Shown here: piece by piece, positions 50,489-59,834 of the stretch
How the letters are laid out: each line of letters opens with the position of its first letter
Position numbering within the stretch: position 1 is the stretch's first letter
NCBI RefSeq assembly: GCF_019634775.1
Contig: NZ_JAHCAS010000001.1
Span: 2,238,894 to 2,302,893, forward strand
From: Dokdonella sp.
GTDB lineage: Bacteria > Pseudomonadota > Gammaproteobacteria > Xanthomonadales > Rhodanobacteraceae
Direction: 5' to 3'
DNA: 64,000 nucleotides
The notes under the pieces: model-generated
Told to the model about the DNA's origin: nothing
Databases searched by the model: none
Seen by the model: the letters and a program-made list of their open reading frames with translations, nothing else
Translations under genes and position numbers: made by a program

Positions 50489-51967
50489 ATGTGCGGAATC
50501 ATCGGAATCGTCGGCAAGTCCGAGGTCGCCTCGGCGCTCTACGACGCGCTGACCGTGCTGCAGCATCGCGGGCAGGACGCCGCCGGCATCGCCACCACCG
50601 ACGGCTCGCGCCTGCGCCTGCACAAGGGCGGCGGGCTCGTGCGCGATGTCTTCCAGCGCGAACAGATGCTCGGCCTGCGCGGGCGCATCGGCATCGGTCA
50701 TTGCCGCTATCCGACCGCCGGTTCTGAAGGGGCCGGCGAGGCGCAGCCGCTCTACGTCAATTCGCCCTACGGCATCGCGCTGGCGCACAACGGCAATCTC
50801 GTCAACACCGACACGTTGCGTCGCGAGATGTTCGAGGACGACCGCCGCCATATCAACACGGATTCCGATTCGGAAATCCTGCTCAATGTGCTGGCCCACG
50901 AAATCCAGATCCAGGACCGCCTTGCCCTGACCGCCGACAACCTGTTCAAGGCCGTCACCGGTGTGCACCGGCGCTGCATCGGCGGCTATGCGGTCGTCGC
51001 CGTCGTGCTCGGCTACGGCATTCTTGCCTTCCGCGATCCACACGGCATCCGTCCGCTCGTGCTCGGCGAGCGCGACACCGCCGAAGGCAAGGAATATGCT
51101 GTCGCCTCGGAATCGGTCGCGCTCGACATCCTCGGCTTCCGGTTGTTGCGCGACGTCGCGCCCGGCGAAGCCGTGCTCATCACCCTCGACGGCCAGGTCT
51201 ACGCGCGTCAGTGCGCAGAGCCGGCGCGCCATGCGCCGTGCATCTTCGAATACGTCTACCTCGCCCGTCCGGATTCGATGATCGAGGACGTTTCGGTGTA
51301 CAAGGCGCGCCTGCGCATGGGCGAGAAGCTGGCCGCGAAGATCCTGCGCCTGCGCCCAGACCACGGCATCGACGCGGTCATCCCGATCCCCGACACCTCG
51401 CGTACCGCAGCCTCGTCGCTGGCCCAGGCACTCGGTGTGCCCATGCGTGAGGGCTTCGTCAAGAACCGCTACATCGGCCGCACCTTCATCATGCCGGGGC
51501 AGAGCGAGCGCGTGAAATCGGTGCGTCGCAAGCTCAACGCGATCGGGCTGGAGTTCCGCAAGAAGAACGTGTTGCTGGTCGACGACTCGATCGTGCGCGG
51601 CACGACGTCGAAACAGATCATCCAGATGGCGCGCGAAGCCGGTGCGAAATCGGTGTACTTCGCGTCGGCGGCGCCGCCCGTGCGTCATCCGAACATCTAC
51701 GGCATTGACATGCCGGCTGCAGCCGAACTGGTGGCGCATGGACACAGCGAAGCCGAGATCGAGAAGCTGCTCGGCGCCGATTGGCTGGTCTATCAGGACC
51801 TGGACGACCTCGTCGCCGCCGTCGCCGAGGGCAACGACAACCTCGTCGAATTCGATACCTCGTGCTTCTCCGGCGAATACGTCACCGGAGTCGAAGCCAC
51901 CTACCTCGACCAGCTCGAATTCGCGCGCTCGGACGAAGCAAAGAGCCGGCGTCGGCAGCCCGGTTGA
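50489..51967 (+). CDS. purF: Amidophosphoribosyltransferase
   Basis: First committed step of purine synthesis: PRPP plus glutamine to phosphoribosylamine. The 492-residue protein starts [20 protein letters not shown], with Cys2 as N-terminal nucleophile after processing. The glutaminase domain has [13 protein letters not shown] and [13 protein letters not shown]; the PRPP-binding loop is [18 protein letters not shown]. No pur operator was identified. Confidence 0.97.
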   Translation: MCGIIGIVGKSEVASALYDALTVLQHRGQDAAGIATTDGSRLRLHKGGGLVRDVFQREQMLGLRGRIGIGHCRYPTAGSEGAGEAQPLYVNSPYGIALAHNGNLVNTDTLRREMFEDDRRHINTDSDSEILLNVLAHEIQIQDRLALTADNLFKAVTGVHRRCIGGYAVVAVVLGYGILAFRDPHGIRPLVLGERDTAEGKEYAVASESVALDILGFRLLRDVAPGEAVLITLDGQVYARQCAEPARHAPCIFEYVYLARPDSMIEDVSVYKARLRMGEKLAAKILRLRPDHGIDAVIPIPDTSRTAASSLAQALGVPMREGFVKNRYIGRTFIMPGQSERVKSVRRKLNAIGLEFRKKNVLLVDDSIVRGTTSKQIIQMAREAGAKSVYFASAAPPVRHPNIYGIDMPAAAELVAHGHSEAEIEKLLGADWLVYQDLDDLVAAVAEGNDNLVEFDTSCFSGEYVTGVEATYLDQLEFARSDEAKSRRRQPG

Positions 51968-52009
51968 AGGGTATCCTCGTGCGTGGTTGCTTTTCGACGG
52001 CGCTTGCGC

Positions 52010-52085
52010 GAAGGAGCATCGCGACTGAAGTCGCTCCCGCAGGGCATTGATCGTGCGACTTCAGTCGCGATGCCTTGCTCCTGCA
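52010..52085. repeat. REP pair (inverted) after purF
   Basis: GCATCGCGACTGAAGTCGCT + CCCGCA faces GTGCGACTTCAGTCGCGATG + CC. The loop bases differ from other copies, but the stems are conserved by compensating changes (GCGACT/AGTCGC). Confidence 0.75.
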
Positions 52086-52205
52086 ACACGTGACGTCGCC
52101 TGAATTTCACCGGGGATGCGCCCACGGGTTTCGCCATTCGCGCCGACGCGGCAGAATCGGCGGATCGGCGCGCGTGGCGTGCCCTGGCGCGGATGTTTGC
52201 ATCGA

Positions 52206-53015
52206 ATGCATGGCCTGGATCTGTACAGCGCCGCGCGGCAATGCCTCGAAGCGGATGAGCCGGCGGCCAAGCTGGAACTCACGCGGCGCGTGGCGGCGGA
52301 TTGGCGGGCCGGGCGTCTTGTCGCCCCGGGCGAATCGGTCATCGGCCCGTTCGGAGTCGAACCGGGCCGTCCCGCGCTCCCGAGGCTCGTCGATCCGCGC
52401 CAGCTCCCGCATCGCGGGCTCGGCACGGTGCAGGGCAGGGCGGCGCTGCTGCACGCCGTGGCGCACATCGAGTTCAACGCGATCAACCTGGCCTGGGACG
52501 CGGTGCTGCGTTTCCGCGACATGCCGCGGGCCTTCGTCGATGACTGGATTGGCGTGGCCGATGACGAAGCGCGCCATTTCAGCCTGGTCGCGGCCCGTCT
52601 GGCCGAACTCGGCCATGCCTATGGCGACTTCGATGCGCATGACGGCCTCTGGGACATGGCGCGGCGCACTGCGCATTCCTGCCTCGAACGCATGGCCCTC
52701 GTGCCGCGCGTGCTCGAGGCGCGCGGGCTCGACGTAACCCCCGGCATGATCGCGCGCCTGCGCAACGTCGGCGATGAGGCGAGTGTGGCGGTCCTCGAGG
52801 TCATCCTGCGTGAGGAGGAAGCCCATGTCGCCGCAGGCTCGCGCTGGTTCAACTGGTGCTGCGCACGCGAAGGACTCGATCCCGAGGCGACCTTCGCCGG
52901 TCTGGTCGCGAGCCATCTCGGTCGGGCGCTGCGCGGCCCGCTCAATGTCGAAGCACGCCTGCGCGCCGGGTTCAGCGCCGGCGAGCTCGGTCGGCTCGAG
53001 GCACTGGTTGCATGA
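52206..53015 (+). CDS. DUF455 ferritin-like protein
   Basis: A 269-residue protein of the ferritin-like DUF455 group related to MiaE-type di-iron enzymes. Candidate metal ligands appear as E...H pairs: LHAVAHIEFNAINLAWDAVL, DDEARHFSLVAARL and LREEEAHVAAGSRWF. The ATG at 52206 opens MHGLDLYSAARQCL. It is coupled to a membrane-protein gene by ATGA, although no functional tie between them is known. Confidence 0.88.
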   Translation: MHGLDLYSAARQCLEADEPAAKLELTRRVAADWRAGRLVAPGESVIGPFGVEPGRPALPRLVDPRQLPHRGLGTVQGRAALLHAVAHIEFNAINLAWDAVLRFRDMPRAFVDDWIGVADDEARHFSLVAARLAELGHAYGDFDAHDGLWDMARRTAHSCLERMALVPRVLEARGLDVTPGMIARLRNVGDEASVAVLEVILREEEAHVAAGSRWFNWCCAREGLDPEATFAGLVASHLGRALRGPLNVEARLRAGFSAGELGRLEALVA

Positions 53016-54196
53016 GGCGGCTCACGTTCGCGATCGCGATGATGATGAGCGTGCTCGGCGTGCTGGCCTGGGCCGCAGGCCTCGATCCACGTGCGCCGCT
53101 TGCGCCGGCGCAGGAACGAGTGTTCAAGGGCGCCGATCTGCAACCGGTGATGGGAAGCACGAGCGTTGTCGCCGACAGTCTGCGTATCGAAGCGGTCAAC
53201 GACGAAGAGGCAACGGCCCTGCAGTCGGTCGCGCTGGACGGTCTCGCCGCTGCCGACTATTCGTTCCTGCGCTACCGCTTTCTGGGATTCCCGCAGACCC
53301 TCGAACTCTCGTTGATTTTCCGCCGGGCCGATTCGCTCGACGAGGTGCGCGTGGTTTCGCTGCCGTGGCCGGGGCACGGCGATGCCTGGTTCGATCTATC
53401 CGCCGTTCCCGAATGGCAGGGCCGCATCGTCGAACTCGGCTTCGCCCAGTTTCCGACCCCGCAGGTGGTCAGCGCCAGCCAGCCATTCGAGCCGTTCACG
53501 CTCGAGGCGGTTGCTCTCGTGTCGCCGTCGTGGAAAGGCGAGCTCGCCGCGCTGTCGACCGACTGGCTCGGCCAGTGGCCGTGGAGCCAGCGTTCCGTGC
53601 ATGCACTCGGTCGCGATACCGACACGCCGCGTGCGCGTTCGATCGTGCTGTGCATCGCCTTGGTCGTCGCCCTTGCCCTGGTCTGGGGCGGCGCGTTGCT
53701 GCGCTGGCGCGGCCGGCGCCTCGTCACCGCCGCGGCCATCGCCATCGCTGCCGGCTGGCTGCTGCTCGACCTGCACTGGCAAGCCGGATTGCAATGGCGG
53801 CACCAGACCACGCGTGCGCTGTATGCCGGCTTGCAATGGCCCGCTCAGGAAGCGCGCGCGGCCGATGCCGACATCCTCGCCGCCGCGAAGGAGATCGAGC
53901 GCGCCCTCGCGCGCGAAGCCGACACGGCGCGCATTCTCGTGCATGCGGGTGGGTCATACGAACAACTGCGCCTGGCCTGGCACCTGTTGCCGCGCAATGT
54001 CGCCGTGCTGCCGCTGGTGGTCGAAGCATCGGTGGCGCTTCCGCCGGGCACGCTCGTTGTCGTCTACAACTATGACGAATGGCGCCTCGACGCCGCCGCC
54101 GGGCGCTTGCGTGGCGGTGGCCTCGACTGGCCGGCGGAGCCGGTCGCGCACGGGCATGGCTGGATCCTCGCGCGCATCACGGAGGATCGCCGATGA
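53012..54196 (+). CDS. Membrane protein of unknown function
   Basis: A 394-residue protein. An N-terminal helix (FAIAMMMSVLGVLAWAAGL) is followed by a periplasmic beta-rich domain to about residue 200. Two helices come next (IVLCIALVVALALVWGGALL and LVTAAAIAIAAGWLLLDLHW), then a C-terminal soluble domain. The latter has helices rich in Ala and Arg, and VAVLPLVVEASVALPPGTLV. I recognise no family. ATGA overlaps on both sides show it is translated together with DUF455 and the next membrane protein. Confidence 0.8.
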   Translation: MRRLTFAIAMMMSVLGVLAWAAGLDPRAPLAPAQERVFKGADLQPVMGSTSVVADSLRIEAVNDEEATALQSVALDGLAAADYSFLRYRFLGFPQTLELSLIFRRADSLDEVRVVSLPWPGHGDAWFDLSAVPEWQGRIVELGFAQFPTPQVVSASQPFEPFTLEAVALVSPSWKGELAALSTDWLGQWPWSQRSVHALGRDTDTPRARSIVLCIALVVALALVWGGALLRWRGRRLVTAAAIAIAAGWLLLDLHWQAGLQWRHQTTRALYAGLQWPAQEARAADADILAAAKEIERALAREADTARILVHAGGSYEQLRLAWHLLPRNVAVLPLVVEASVALPPGTLVVVYNYDEWRLDAAAGRLRGGGLDWPAEPVAHGHGWILARITEDRR

Positions 54197-55587
54197 TTGC
54201 GTACCTGTTTGCGTGGATCCTGCCGGTGTTCGCCGGTGCCGGCGTGTATGCGCTGCTGAACCGCGACCTGCGCGGCCCCGGTGCCGTCTGTGCGGCGATC
54301 GGCTACGGCTTCTTCATCGGACTCTTCCTTGCAGCCTTCCTGGCCGGCACGCTTGCCGGTGCGCAGATCTCGGCAACGTTCGCCCGCGTTGCGCCGTGGC
54401 TCGCCGCGATCGGCATCGCGGCATGGATCGCCGCGTGGTACCTGCGTTCGCGCCATGTCGAGTCGACGGGTAAACGCTTGTCGACGACGGCGCGCGTGAT
54501 CATTGCCGTAGCCGTGCTGTTGGTCCTGCTGCGACTGTGGATCCTCGCCGCCGAGGCCTCGTTGCGCCCGGTGTTCCCATGGGATGCGTGGTCGGCGTGG
54601 TCGGTCAAGCCGAAGACCTGGTATCTGCTCGACCGTTTCGTCGCCTGGGTCGATCCCGCGGCCTGGCTGGCCGCGCCGGCGGGCGCAACGCGCACCTCGG
54701 CGGTGTGGAATTATCCCGAACTGCTGGCCTGGATCGAAGTCTGGTTCGCCAGCGCCGCCGGCGGCTGGATCGAACCGCGTATCGGTCTCGCCTGGACGGG
54801 GGCATTGGCTGCACTCGGTCTCGTCAGTTACGGACAATGGCGTGGCATCGGTATCGATGCCGTGCTGGCTGCGGTACTTGCCTACGCGCTGGTGTCCCTG
54901 CCATTGGTCGATGCGCATGCAGCCTTGGCCGGTTATGCCGACCTCTGGCTTGCCGCGGTGTTTGGCCTTGCCGTGCTGGCGTGGTTGCGCTGGCTGCGCC
55001 GTGGCGGCATCGGTCAGCTCATCCTCGCCTTGGCCTTCGCGCTGTGCCTGCCACTGATCAAGCTCGAAGGCGCGGTGTGGTTGCTGATCCTGTCCGTGGT
55101 CGGCGTGTTCGCCGCGTTGCCCTCGCGCTGGCGCTGGAAGCTCGCGGCAGTCGCGGCCCTGCTCGTTGTTGTCGGCCTTGGTCTTGGCGGCTTCGTGTTT
55201 CCGATGCTGGGCCTCGGTTGGGTCGGCATCCAGTGGGGCGAGGTCGTGGTGCCGGCGCTCGGCGCGATCGACTTGCGCTGGCGGCCCGGCGGGCTGGCAA
55301 TGCTTGCCGGCCTGTTCACCCTGCCGAACTGGCACCTGCTCTGGTACCTCGCTCCGGCGCTCGTCGCGTGGCGCTGGCGGCAACTCATCATCGATCCAGC
55401 CAGTGCTCGCGTAGCGACGATGCTCCTGGTCTGCCTCGCGTTCCTGTGCGTGCTGTTTTTCTTCACTGACGCGGCGGCATGGGCCGAAAACCACACCAGT
55501 GCGAACCGGCTCGTCCTGCACTTCGTCCCGGCGGTGTTCAGCCTCCTGGCCCTGTTGCTCGCGCCGGTGGTCGACGAAAGGTCGTAG
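54193..55587 (+). CDS. Polytopic membrane protein, probable glycosyltransferase-C-like
   Basis: A 464-residue protein with about twelve hydrophobic helices. A loop after the third helix contains PWDAWSAWSVKPKTWYLLDR, then VWNYPELLAWIEVWFA, an aromatic acidic pattern like that of GT-C mannosyltransferases or O-antigen ligase-type proteins. It may use a polyprenyl-phosphate sugar, but that is inference. The TAG stop at 55585-55587 is part of a REP GTAG head. The neighbouring convergent cluster encodes glycosyltransferases. Confidence 0.78.
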   Translation: MIAYLFAWILPVFAGAGVYALLNRDLRGPGAVCAAIGYGFFIGLFLAAFLAGTLAGAQISATFARVAPWLAAIGIAAWIAAWYLRSRHVESTGKRLSTTARVIIAVAVLLVLLRLWILAAEASLRPVFPWDAWSAWSVKPKTWYLLDRFVAWVDPAAWLAAPAGATRTSAVWNYPELLAWIEVWFASAAGGWIEPRIGLAWTGALAALGLVSYGQWRGIGIDAVLAAVLAYALVSLPLVDAHAALAGYADLWLAAVFGLAVLAWLRWLRRGGIGQLILALAFALCLPLIKLEGAVWLLILSVVGVFAALPSRWRWKLAAVAALLVVVGLGLGGFVFPMLGLGWVGIQWGEVVVPALGAIDLRWRPGGLAMLAGLFTLPNWHLLWYLAPALVAWRWRQLIIDPASARVATMLLVCLAFLCVLFFFTDAAAWAENHTSANRLVLHFVPAVFSLLALLLAPVVDERS

Positions 55588-55663
55588 GAGCCCGTTTACG
55601 GGCGATTGGCGTTGCGGCGAATCGAAGAGAGCATCGCCCGTGAACGGGCTCCTGCGACGAAGA
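55584..55663. repeat. REP pair supplying the stop codon of the upstream gene
   Basis: GTAGGAGCCCGTTTACGGGC + GATT faces GCATCGCCCGTGAACGGGCT + CCTGC. The GTAG at 55584-55587 contains the TAG stop of the upstream membrane-protein gene. Confidence 0.78.
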
Positions 55664-55691
55664 ACGACAACGCTGCCGCGCGATCGACGTC

Positions 55692-56828
55692 TCAGCGCAA
55701 CACGTCGAGATGGACGTCCTGCACCGCCCGCGCCGCGCGTTCGAGGGTGAACTCGGTTTCCCAGCGCCGCCGACCGGCCGCGGCGAGGCCGGCGCGCAGG
55801 TCGGCGTTGGCATCCAGGCGCGTGATCGCCGCAGCGAGCGCGCTGACGTCGCCGGGCGGTACGGGCAGGCCGGCGCCGCCGCCGATGACGTGGCCGATGC
55901 CTGAACCGCGCACATCGCTGGCGATTACCGCAAGCCCGGCACGCATCGCTTCGAGCAGGACGATGCCGAAGGCTTCGCTGCGATCGAGCGAGGGCAGCAC
56001 GAATACATCCGCCGCCGCATAGGCGGCGGCGAGGGCATCGTCGTCGAGGTCGCGAACGAAACCGACGCGGCCGGCCAGACCACGCTCGCGCACGCGTGTC
56101 GCCAGCGCCGCGGCTTCCTCGCCGTCGCCGACCAGCAGCAGGCGCCCGCGCGGCGTGCGTGCCAGCGCATCGACGAGCACCGCAAACCCCTTGTAGTGGC
56201 TGAGGCGTCCGACCGCGAGGATGCGCATGCCTTCGCCTTGCGGCCATGCCGGCGACTTCGACACGTCGACTTCGCCGATCGCATCGACGCCGAGCGGAAC
56301 CACGCGCACTTTGGCGTGCCAGCCGGCCAAGGCGTTGCTCGCATCAAGATAGCGTTGCGAGGTGGCAATGATCGCTGCCGCGCGGCGGAGCGTCGCCTGC
56401 TCGAACGGGCGATACGCCGCATAGGCCATGCGCAGCGCACGGCTCGGCACGTCGGGTGAAACGTCCGCATGCCAGTGCACGACCCACGGCAGCGCTCGCG
56501 CGCGCCGGCTCGCGAGCGCGAACAGGCAGGCCGGGTTCGGCAAGTGCAGATGCAGCAGGTCGGGTTTCCACGCGGCGATCACGCGCGTCAGCAGCAGTGG
56601 AAAACCGGGACTCAATGGCGCATACAGCGGGGCGGCCAGGCAACCGGCGCGCCACAACTGTACGCCGTGCAGGGTTTCCCGCAGGCCACGCCAGCGCCCC
56701 GGCGGCTGGTGGACAATCGCGCCGACATCGGCACCGTGGCTGACTTGCCATTCGGCAAGATCCTGCAGATGACGCTCGATGCCACCACGCTGTGGCGCGT
56801 AGTACTTGCCAACGTGGAGTATGCGCAT
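55692..56828 (-). CDS. Glycosyltransferase family 4
   Basis: A 378-residue GT-B enzyme that transfers a sugar from a nucleotide donor. The N-terminus MRILHVGKYYAPQRGGIERH and the donor-site C-terminal half (ILAVGRLSHYKGFAVLVDAL, LPSLDRSEAFGIVLLEAMRA with the EAFG-x7-E motif) define GT4. The product is probably an exopolysaccharide or glycolipid. It lies 60 bp downstream of the DUF2304 gene on the same strand. Confidence 0.93.
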   Translation of the reverse strand: MRILHVGKYYAPQRGGIERHLQDLAEWQVSHGADVGAIVHQPPGRWRGLRETLHGVQLWRAGCLAAPLYAPLSPGFPLLLTRVIAAWKPDLLHLHLPNPACLFALASRRARALPWVVHWHADVSPDVPSRALRMAYAAYRPFEQATLRRAAAIIATSQRYLDASNALAGWHAKVRVVPLGVDAIGEVDVSKSPAWPQGEGMRILAVGRLSHYKGFAVLVDALARTPRGRLLLVGDGEEAAALATRVRERGLAGRVGFVRDLDDDALAAAYAAADVFVLPSLDRSEAFGIVLLEAMRAGLAVIASDVRGSGIGHVIGGGAGLPVPPGDVSALAAAITRLDANADLRAGLAAAGRRRWETEFTLERAARAVQDVHLDVLR

Positions 56829-56888
56829 CGGTGGTGCCCGAACGCGCCTCAGCGCCGCTGCACGAAAGTCGCGGAAACGGCGTGCGGT

Positions 56889-57284
56889 TCAGCCTGCATC
56901 GTCGTCATCCGCGATCACCGGCCTGCGCTTCGCGCCGTTGCCACGCAGCGTCTCCAGCTCCTGCTCGAGAATCGCGAGTTTCTGGGTCAGGCGGCGCACC
57001 TGGCGCTCCTGCCGGGAACGGTCGATGTCGAGCTTGAGCAGCCGCAACAAGATGAACGAGAGCGCGATGATGATCGGCAGCACCGGCGCATAGCGGATGC
57101 CGGTCAGTTCGCCGAGCCAGGTCACCAGGGCGGGGAAGATGCCGAGTGCCACCGTCGCCACCGCGACGACGAACCACCATGCTGCGAACGGGCCGTGCAG
57201 GTGATCGCGGCGCACGAGGTAAAGGATAGCCCCGCCGAGGGCGACGCCGAGGATCGCGGCCGTGATCTGTCCGTTGAGCATCAT
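56889..57284 (-). CDS. DUF2304 membrane protein
   Basis: A 131-residue protein with three N-terminal helices (ITAAILGVALGGAILYLV, AAWWFVVAVATVALGIFPAL, YAPVLPIIIALSFILLRLL) and a C-terminal coiled coil (QERQVRRLTQKLAILEQELE). DUF2304 proteins are regular companions of family 2 glycosyltransferases. The start overlaps the glycosyltransferase stop by ATGA. Confidence 0.9.
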   Translation of the reverse strand: MMLNGQITAAILGVALGGAILYLVRRDHLHGPFAAWWFVVAVATVALGIFPALVTWLGELTGIRYAPVLPIIIALSFILLRLLKLDIDRSRQERQVRRLTQKLAILEQELETLRGNGAKRRPVIADDDDAG

Positions 57285-57994
57285 GGCTTCACCGTGGCGG
57301 CGCGGTGGCCGCGGTCGAGCCGCGAAATGCACAGTACCGTCGTGTTGAACATGTAGCGGGCCACGATCGCCCACGAGGCGAACACGCGCGAATGGCCCAC
57401 CTCGCGCGGGTTCATCGGCGTTTCCGTTTCCACGATCCGCATGCCCTGGCTGGCCAGCAGCATCAATACCCCCACGTCCTGGTAATCGAGCAGGCTCGCC
57501 TCCGGCCCGGCGAGGCGGCTCATCGCCTTCGCATCATATAGGCGCAGCCCCGAGGTGAAGTCGCGCAGACGCAGGCCGGTGAGGGTACGCAGGTAGCGCC
57601 AGGCGATCCGCTTGGCCATGCTCAGACGTTCCATGCAGGTGCCGATGACCACGTTGGCCCCGGTCCGCTCGCGTGCGGCGAACAGCGACGGCAGCGATTC
57701 CGGCACGTGCTGGCCGTCCGCATCCAAGGTGATCACCGCGGCATAGCCGTTGCGCAGGGCGTAGCGGATGCCCGCCTGGCTCGCCCCCCAGGCACCGAGG
57801 CCGATCGGCAGGCGCAACACGTTGGCCCCGGCCTGGCGCGCCGCCGCACCGGTACCGTCGGTGCTGGCGTCATCGACCACGAGCACGTCGCAACCGAGCG
57901 TCGCGCGCACGCCCGCCACCACGCCGCCGACGGTCAGCACTTCATCGCGCGCGGGAATGACGGCCAGGCAGCGGGCTGGCAGGTTCGTGTCCAA
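57281..57994 (-). CDS. Glycosyltransferase family 2 (dolichol-phosphate-sugar-synthase-like)
   Basis: A GT-A enzyme, about 237 residues from the TTG at 57994. CLAVIPARDEVLTVGGVVAG, VLVVDDASTDGTGAAAR and ITLDADGQHVPE give the nucleotide-binding and DxD elements. The C-terminus (PMNPREVGHSRVFASWAIVA) is typical of polyprenyl-phosphate glycosyltransferases. The start is uncertain, since no ATG is close to the conserved N-terminus; a GTG at 58171 would add 59 poorly conserved residues. It heads the GT2-DUF2304-GT4 unit. Confidence 0.87.
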   Translation of the reverse strand: MDTNLPARCLAVIPARDEVLTVGGVVAGVRATLGCDVLVVDDASTDGTGAAARQAGANVLRLPIGLGAWGASQAGIRYALRNGYAAVITLDADGQHVPESLPSLFAARERTGANVVIGTCMERLSMAKRIAWRYLRTLTGLRLRDFTSGLRLYDAKAMSRLAGPEASLLDYQDVGVLMLLASQGMRIVETETPMNPREVGHSRVFASWAIVARYMFNTTVLCISRLDRGHRAATVKP

Positions 57995-58470
57995 GGGCAG
58001 GGCGGGCCGGGAGGGATCGCGATTCTCGGCAGGTCGTCGGACACCTGTCAATCGGCGTCGCCAGTCGGTGAGCGGAGCCTGCGGCCTGAATGGCAGGGCC
58101 CGGATTCGCGCCCGGGGTGGCGTCAGCCGGACCGGGCTGCTGGCACGACCGTCCCGGACAAGTCCCTCCACGCCCTCGCCAGGTTGGGTCGACGGGCGGT
58201 GCGGGTGTCCGGTTCGGGCAGTGTCCTGCGTCTACCCAAGCTGTGGACGGGGTGGATCCACCGGATTCGCCGTTCGGGGCCATGAGGCCAGGCGTTCGGT
58301 AGCCACCACAAGTTCTGACAGGTCGGTCAAGCAAAGAGCCGGAAGCTATTGACGAGGCACGGGGATCCTCCCTATGCTCCGTCCGGTTTGAGAGTCCGCT
58401 AGGCCGTTTTGCAGCAAAACACAGGGGAAGGGGGCAGGCCCCACCCGGACAATCTCTGGAGAAGGTTCAG
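57995..58470. other. 476-bp intergenic region with the promoter of a secreted-protein gene
   Basis: No gene is supported. The left part may encode an N-terminal extension of the glycosyltransferase. Between 58300 and 58470 the base composition falls and a good promoter is found (see next entry). A GTTTTG/CAAAAC hairpin near 58413-58427 lies in the transcribed leader. Confidence 0.5.
58349..58378 (+). promoter_or_regulatory. Sigma-70 promoter for the 58.47-kb secreted-protein gene
   Basis: TTGACG (58349-58354), an 18-bp spacer and TATGCT (58373-58378). It would give a leader of about 85 nt with a small hairpin and a strong ribosome site (GGAGAAGG) before the ATG at 58471. This suggests high expression. 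Confidence 0.7.
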
Positions 58471-59226
58471 ATGAATACGAAGATGAAGACGCTGTCGCTG
58501 GCCGTCCTCGGCCTGGTCGGTTTTGCTGCTGCTGGCGCCGCGATGGCGCAGTGCCCGGCAAGCCTCGTCCCGCCTTGGTCGGCCCTGAATGTGGGCGGTG
58601 GTACTTCCGCTGCCAGCAGTGTGAGCGGCGGTTACGCGGGCACGCAGTGCCGTTTGTCCTCGGCACTTGGCAACAACGGCGCGGCACGCGCGCAGGTGCG
58701 CGACGACACTCCGGCCAATGAGGCACGCTACCGCGCCCAGTTCATTTTTGACCCGACCTCCATGAGTGGAACGAACGGTACCAACCAGGCTGACATCTTC
58801 TTGGCTAACGCCCCGGCAGCGTTCAATGGGCTGCTCCGTTTGGTCCAGATCAAATTTTCTGGCTCGGGTGCTGGCACCAAGCGCATCGTTATCAACGCTG
58901 CTTGCAACAACGGTGGTACGAACGTCTGTAGCGTTCCTGTCGACCTTCCGGTTCAGGGTGGTCCCAATCGCATTGAAATCGACTTGACGGTCGGCGCGGG
59001 TGGTTCGTTGCGCTACTGGGTGTCGAATCTCGCCACGAGCACGAGCGATGGCTCGCCGACCGGCACGCTTTCCCTGACGGGAGGCAATGCTGGCTGGGTT
59101 GGCGTTGATCAGGCGTATCTGGGTTTGGCCTCGCCGACGGCCAACTACCGCACCATCAACGCGGCTGGGGTCGGTTATTTCGATCAATTCGATTCGCGTC
59201 GCCAGACGTTCATTGGATCCAACTGA
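58471..59226 (+). CDS. Secreted protein of unknown function
   Basis: A 251-residue exported protein with a clear signal peptide (MNTKMKTLSLAVLGLVGFAA, cleavage after GAAMA). The mature part is rich in Gly, Ser, Thr and Asn and contains spaced cysteines (QCPAS, TQCRLSS, INAACNNGG, NVCSVP), so disulfides are likely. FIFDPTSMSGTNGTNQADIF and KFSGSGAGTKRIVINAAC look like beta strands. No family recognised. Strong promoter and ribosome site. Confidence 0.82.
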   Translation: MNTKMKTLSLAVLGLVGFAAAGAAMAQCPASLVPPWSALNVGGGTSAASSVSGGYAGTQCRLSSALGNNGAARAQVRDDTPANEARYRAQFIFDPTSMSGTNGTNQADIFLANAPAAFNGLLRLVQIKFSGSGAGTKRIVINAACNNGGTNVCSVPVDLPVQGGPNRIEIDLTVGAGGSLRYWVSNLATSTSDGSPTGTLSLTGGNAGWVGVDQAYLGLASPTANYRTINAAGVGYFDQFDSRRQTFIGSN

Positions 59227-59275
59227 CAGAGCCCCTTTGCCCTGTATAACAAAAACCTGCCTTAAGGAGATATCA

Positions 59276-59770
59276 GTGAAAAAGTCTATTGCCCATGCAG
59301 CGTTGCTCGCTACCCTGCTGGCGGCGCCGGCTGCGTTCGCCCAGACGTGTGCGGCACCCGGTCCAACGATCACTGGCCCGGGTACCTTCAATGCCACTTG
59401 TACGAGCGCGGATGAGTTCAACTCGATTTGTTCTGGCAGTGTGACTGCGGTCGGCACCAGTGCGGTGTATCCGGTCCAGGTTGGTAATCCGAACAATTTC
59501 AGCATCACTGTTACGCCATCGGTTAACACGTACGATCACGCGATCTTCCTGATCGGCCCGAACAGCTGCTTGCAGACGACTCCGTGCGTGGCTGAGGATG
59601 ACGCTGCCCCCGCCGGGCAGCCTGAAACCATCAACATTCCCGCGAATACCCCGTCCGGCACGTACTATCTCGTGATCGATTCGACGGCCTCCGCTGTTGG
59701 GTGTGTCCCGTCGTCTATCGTTGTAACCGGCACGGTTCCGGTTTCCCTCAAGAACTTCAGCATCGAGTGA
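59276..59770 (+). CDS. Small secreted protein of unknown function
   Basis: A 164-residue exported protein, GTG start with AAGGAGA upstream. The signal peptide is MKKSIAHAALLATLLAAPAA + FA. The mature protein has paired cysteines (TCAAPG, ATCTSADEFNSICSGS, SCLQTTPC, GCVPSS) and a beta-rich pattern (YDHAIFLIGPNSCLQTTPCV, GTYYLVIDSTAS). The latter is like bacterial pre-peptidase C-terminal (PPC-like) domains that bind protein or sugar; this is a loose resemblance. Probably cotranscribed with the preceding gene; a strong terminator follows. Confidence 0.82.
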   Translation: MKKSIAHAALLATLLAAPAAFAQTCAAPGPTITGPGTFNATCTSADEFNSICSGSVTAVGTSAVYPVQVGNPNNFSITVTPSVNTYDHAIFLIGPNSCLQTTPCVAEDDAAPAGQPETINIPANTPSGTYYLVIDSTASAVGCVPSSIVVTGTVPVSLKNFSIE

Positions 59771-59801
59771 TTCACTGGCTAGATTGCTGATTCCGGTGCC
59801 A

Positions 59802-59834
59802 AAGAAGGCCTGCCTAGTGCAGGCCTTCTTTTTT
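59802..59834 (+). terminator. Intrinsic terminator after the secreted-protein pair
   Basis: A perfect 12-bp stem, AAGAAGGCCTGC (59802-59813) with GCAGGCCTTCTT (59819-59830), CTAGT loop, followed by a run of T residues to 59834. This is the clearest terminator in the window. Confidence 0.93.
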
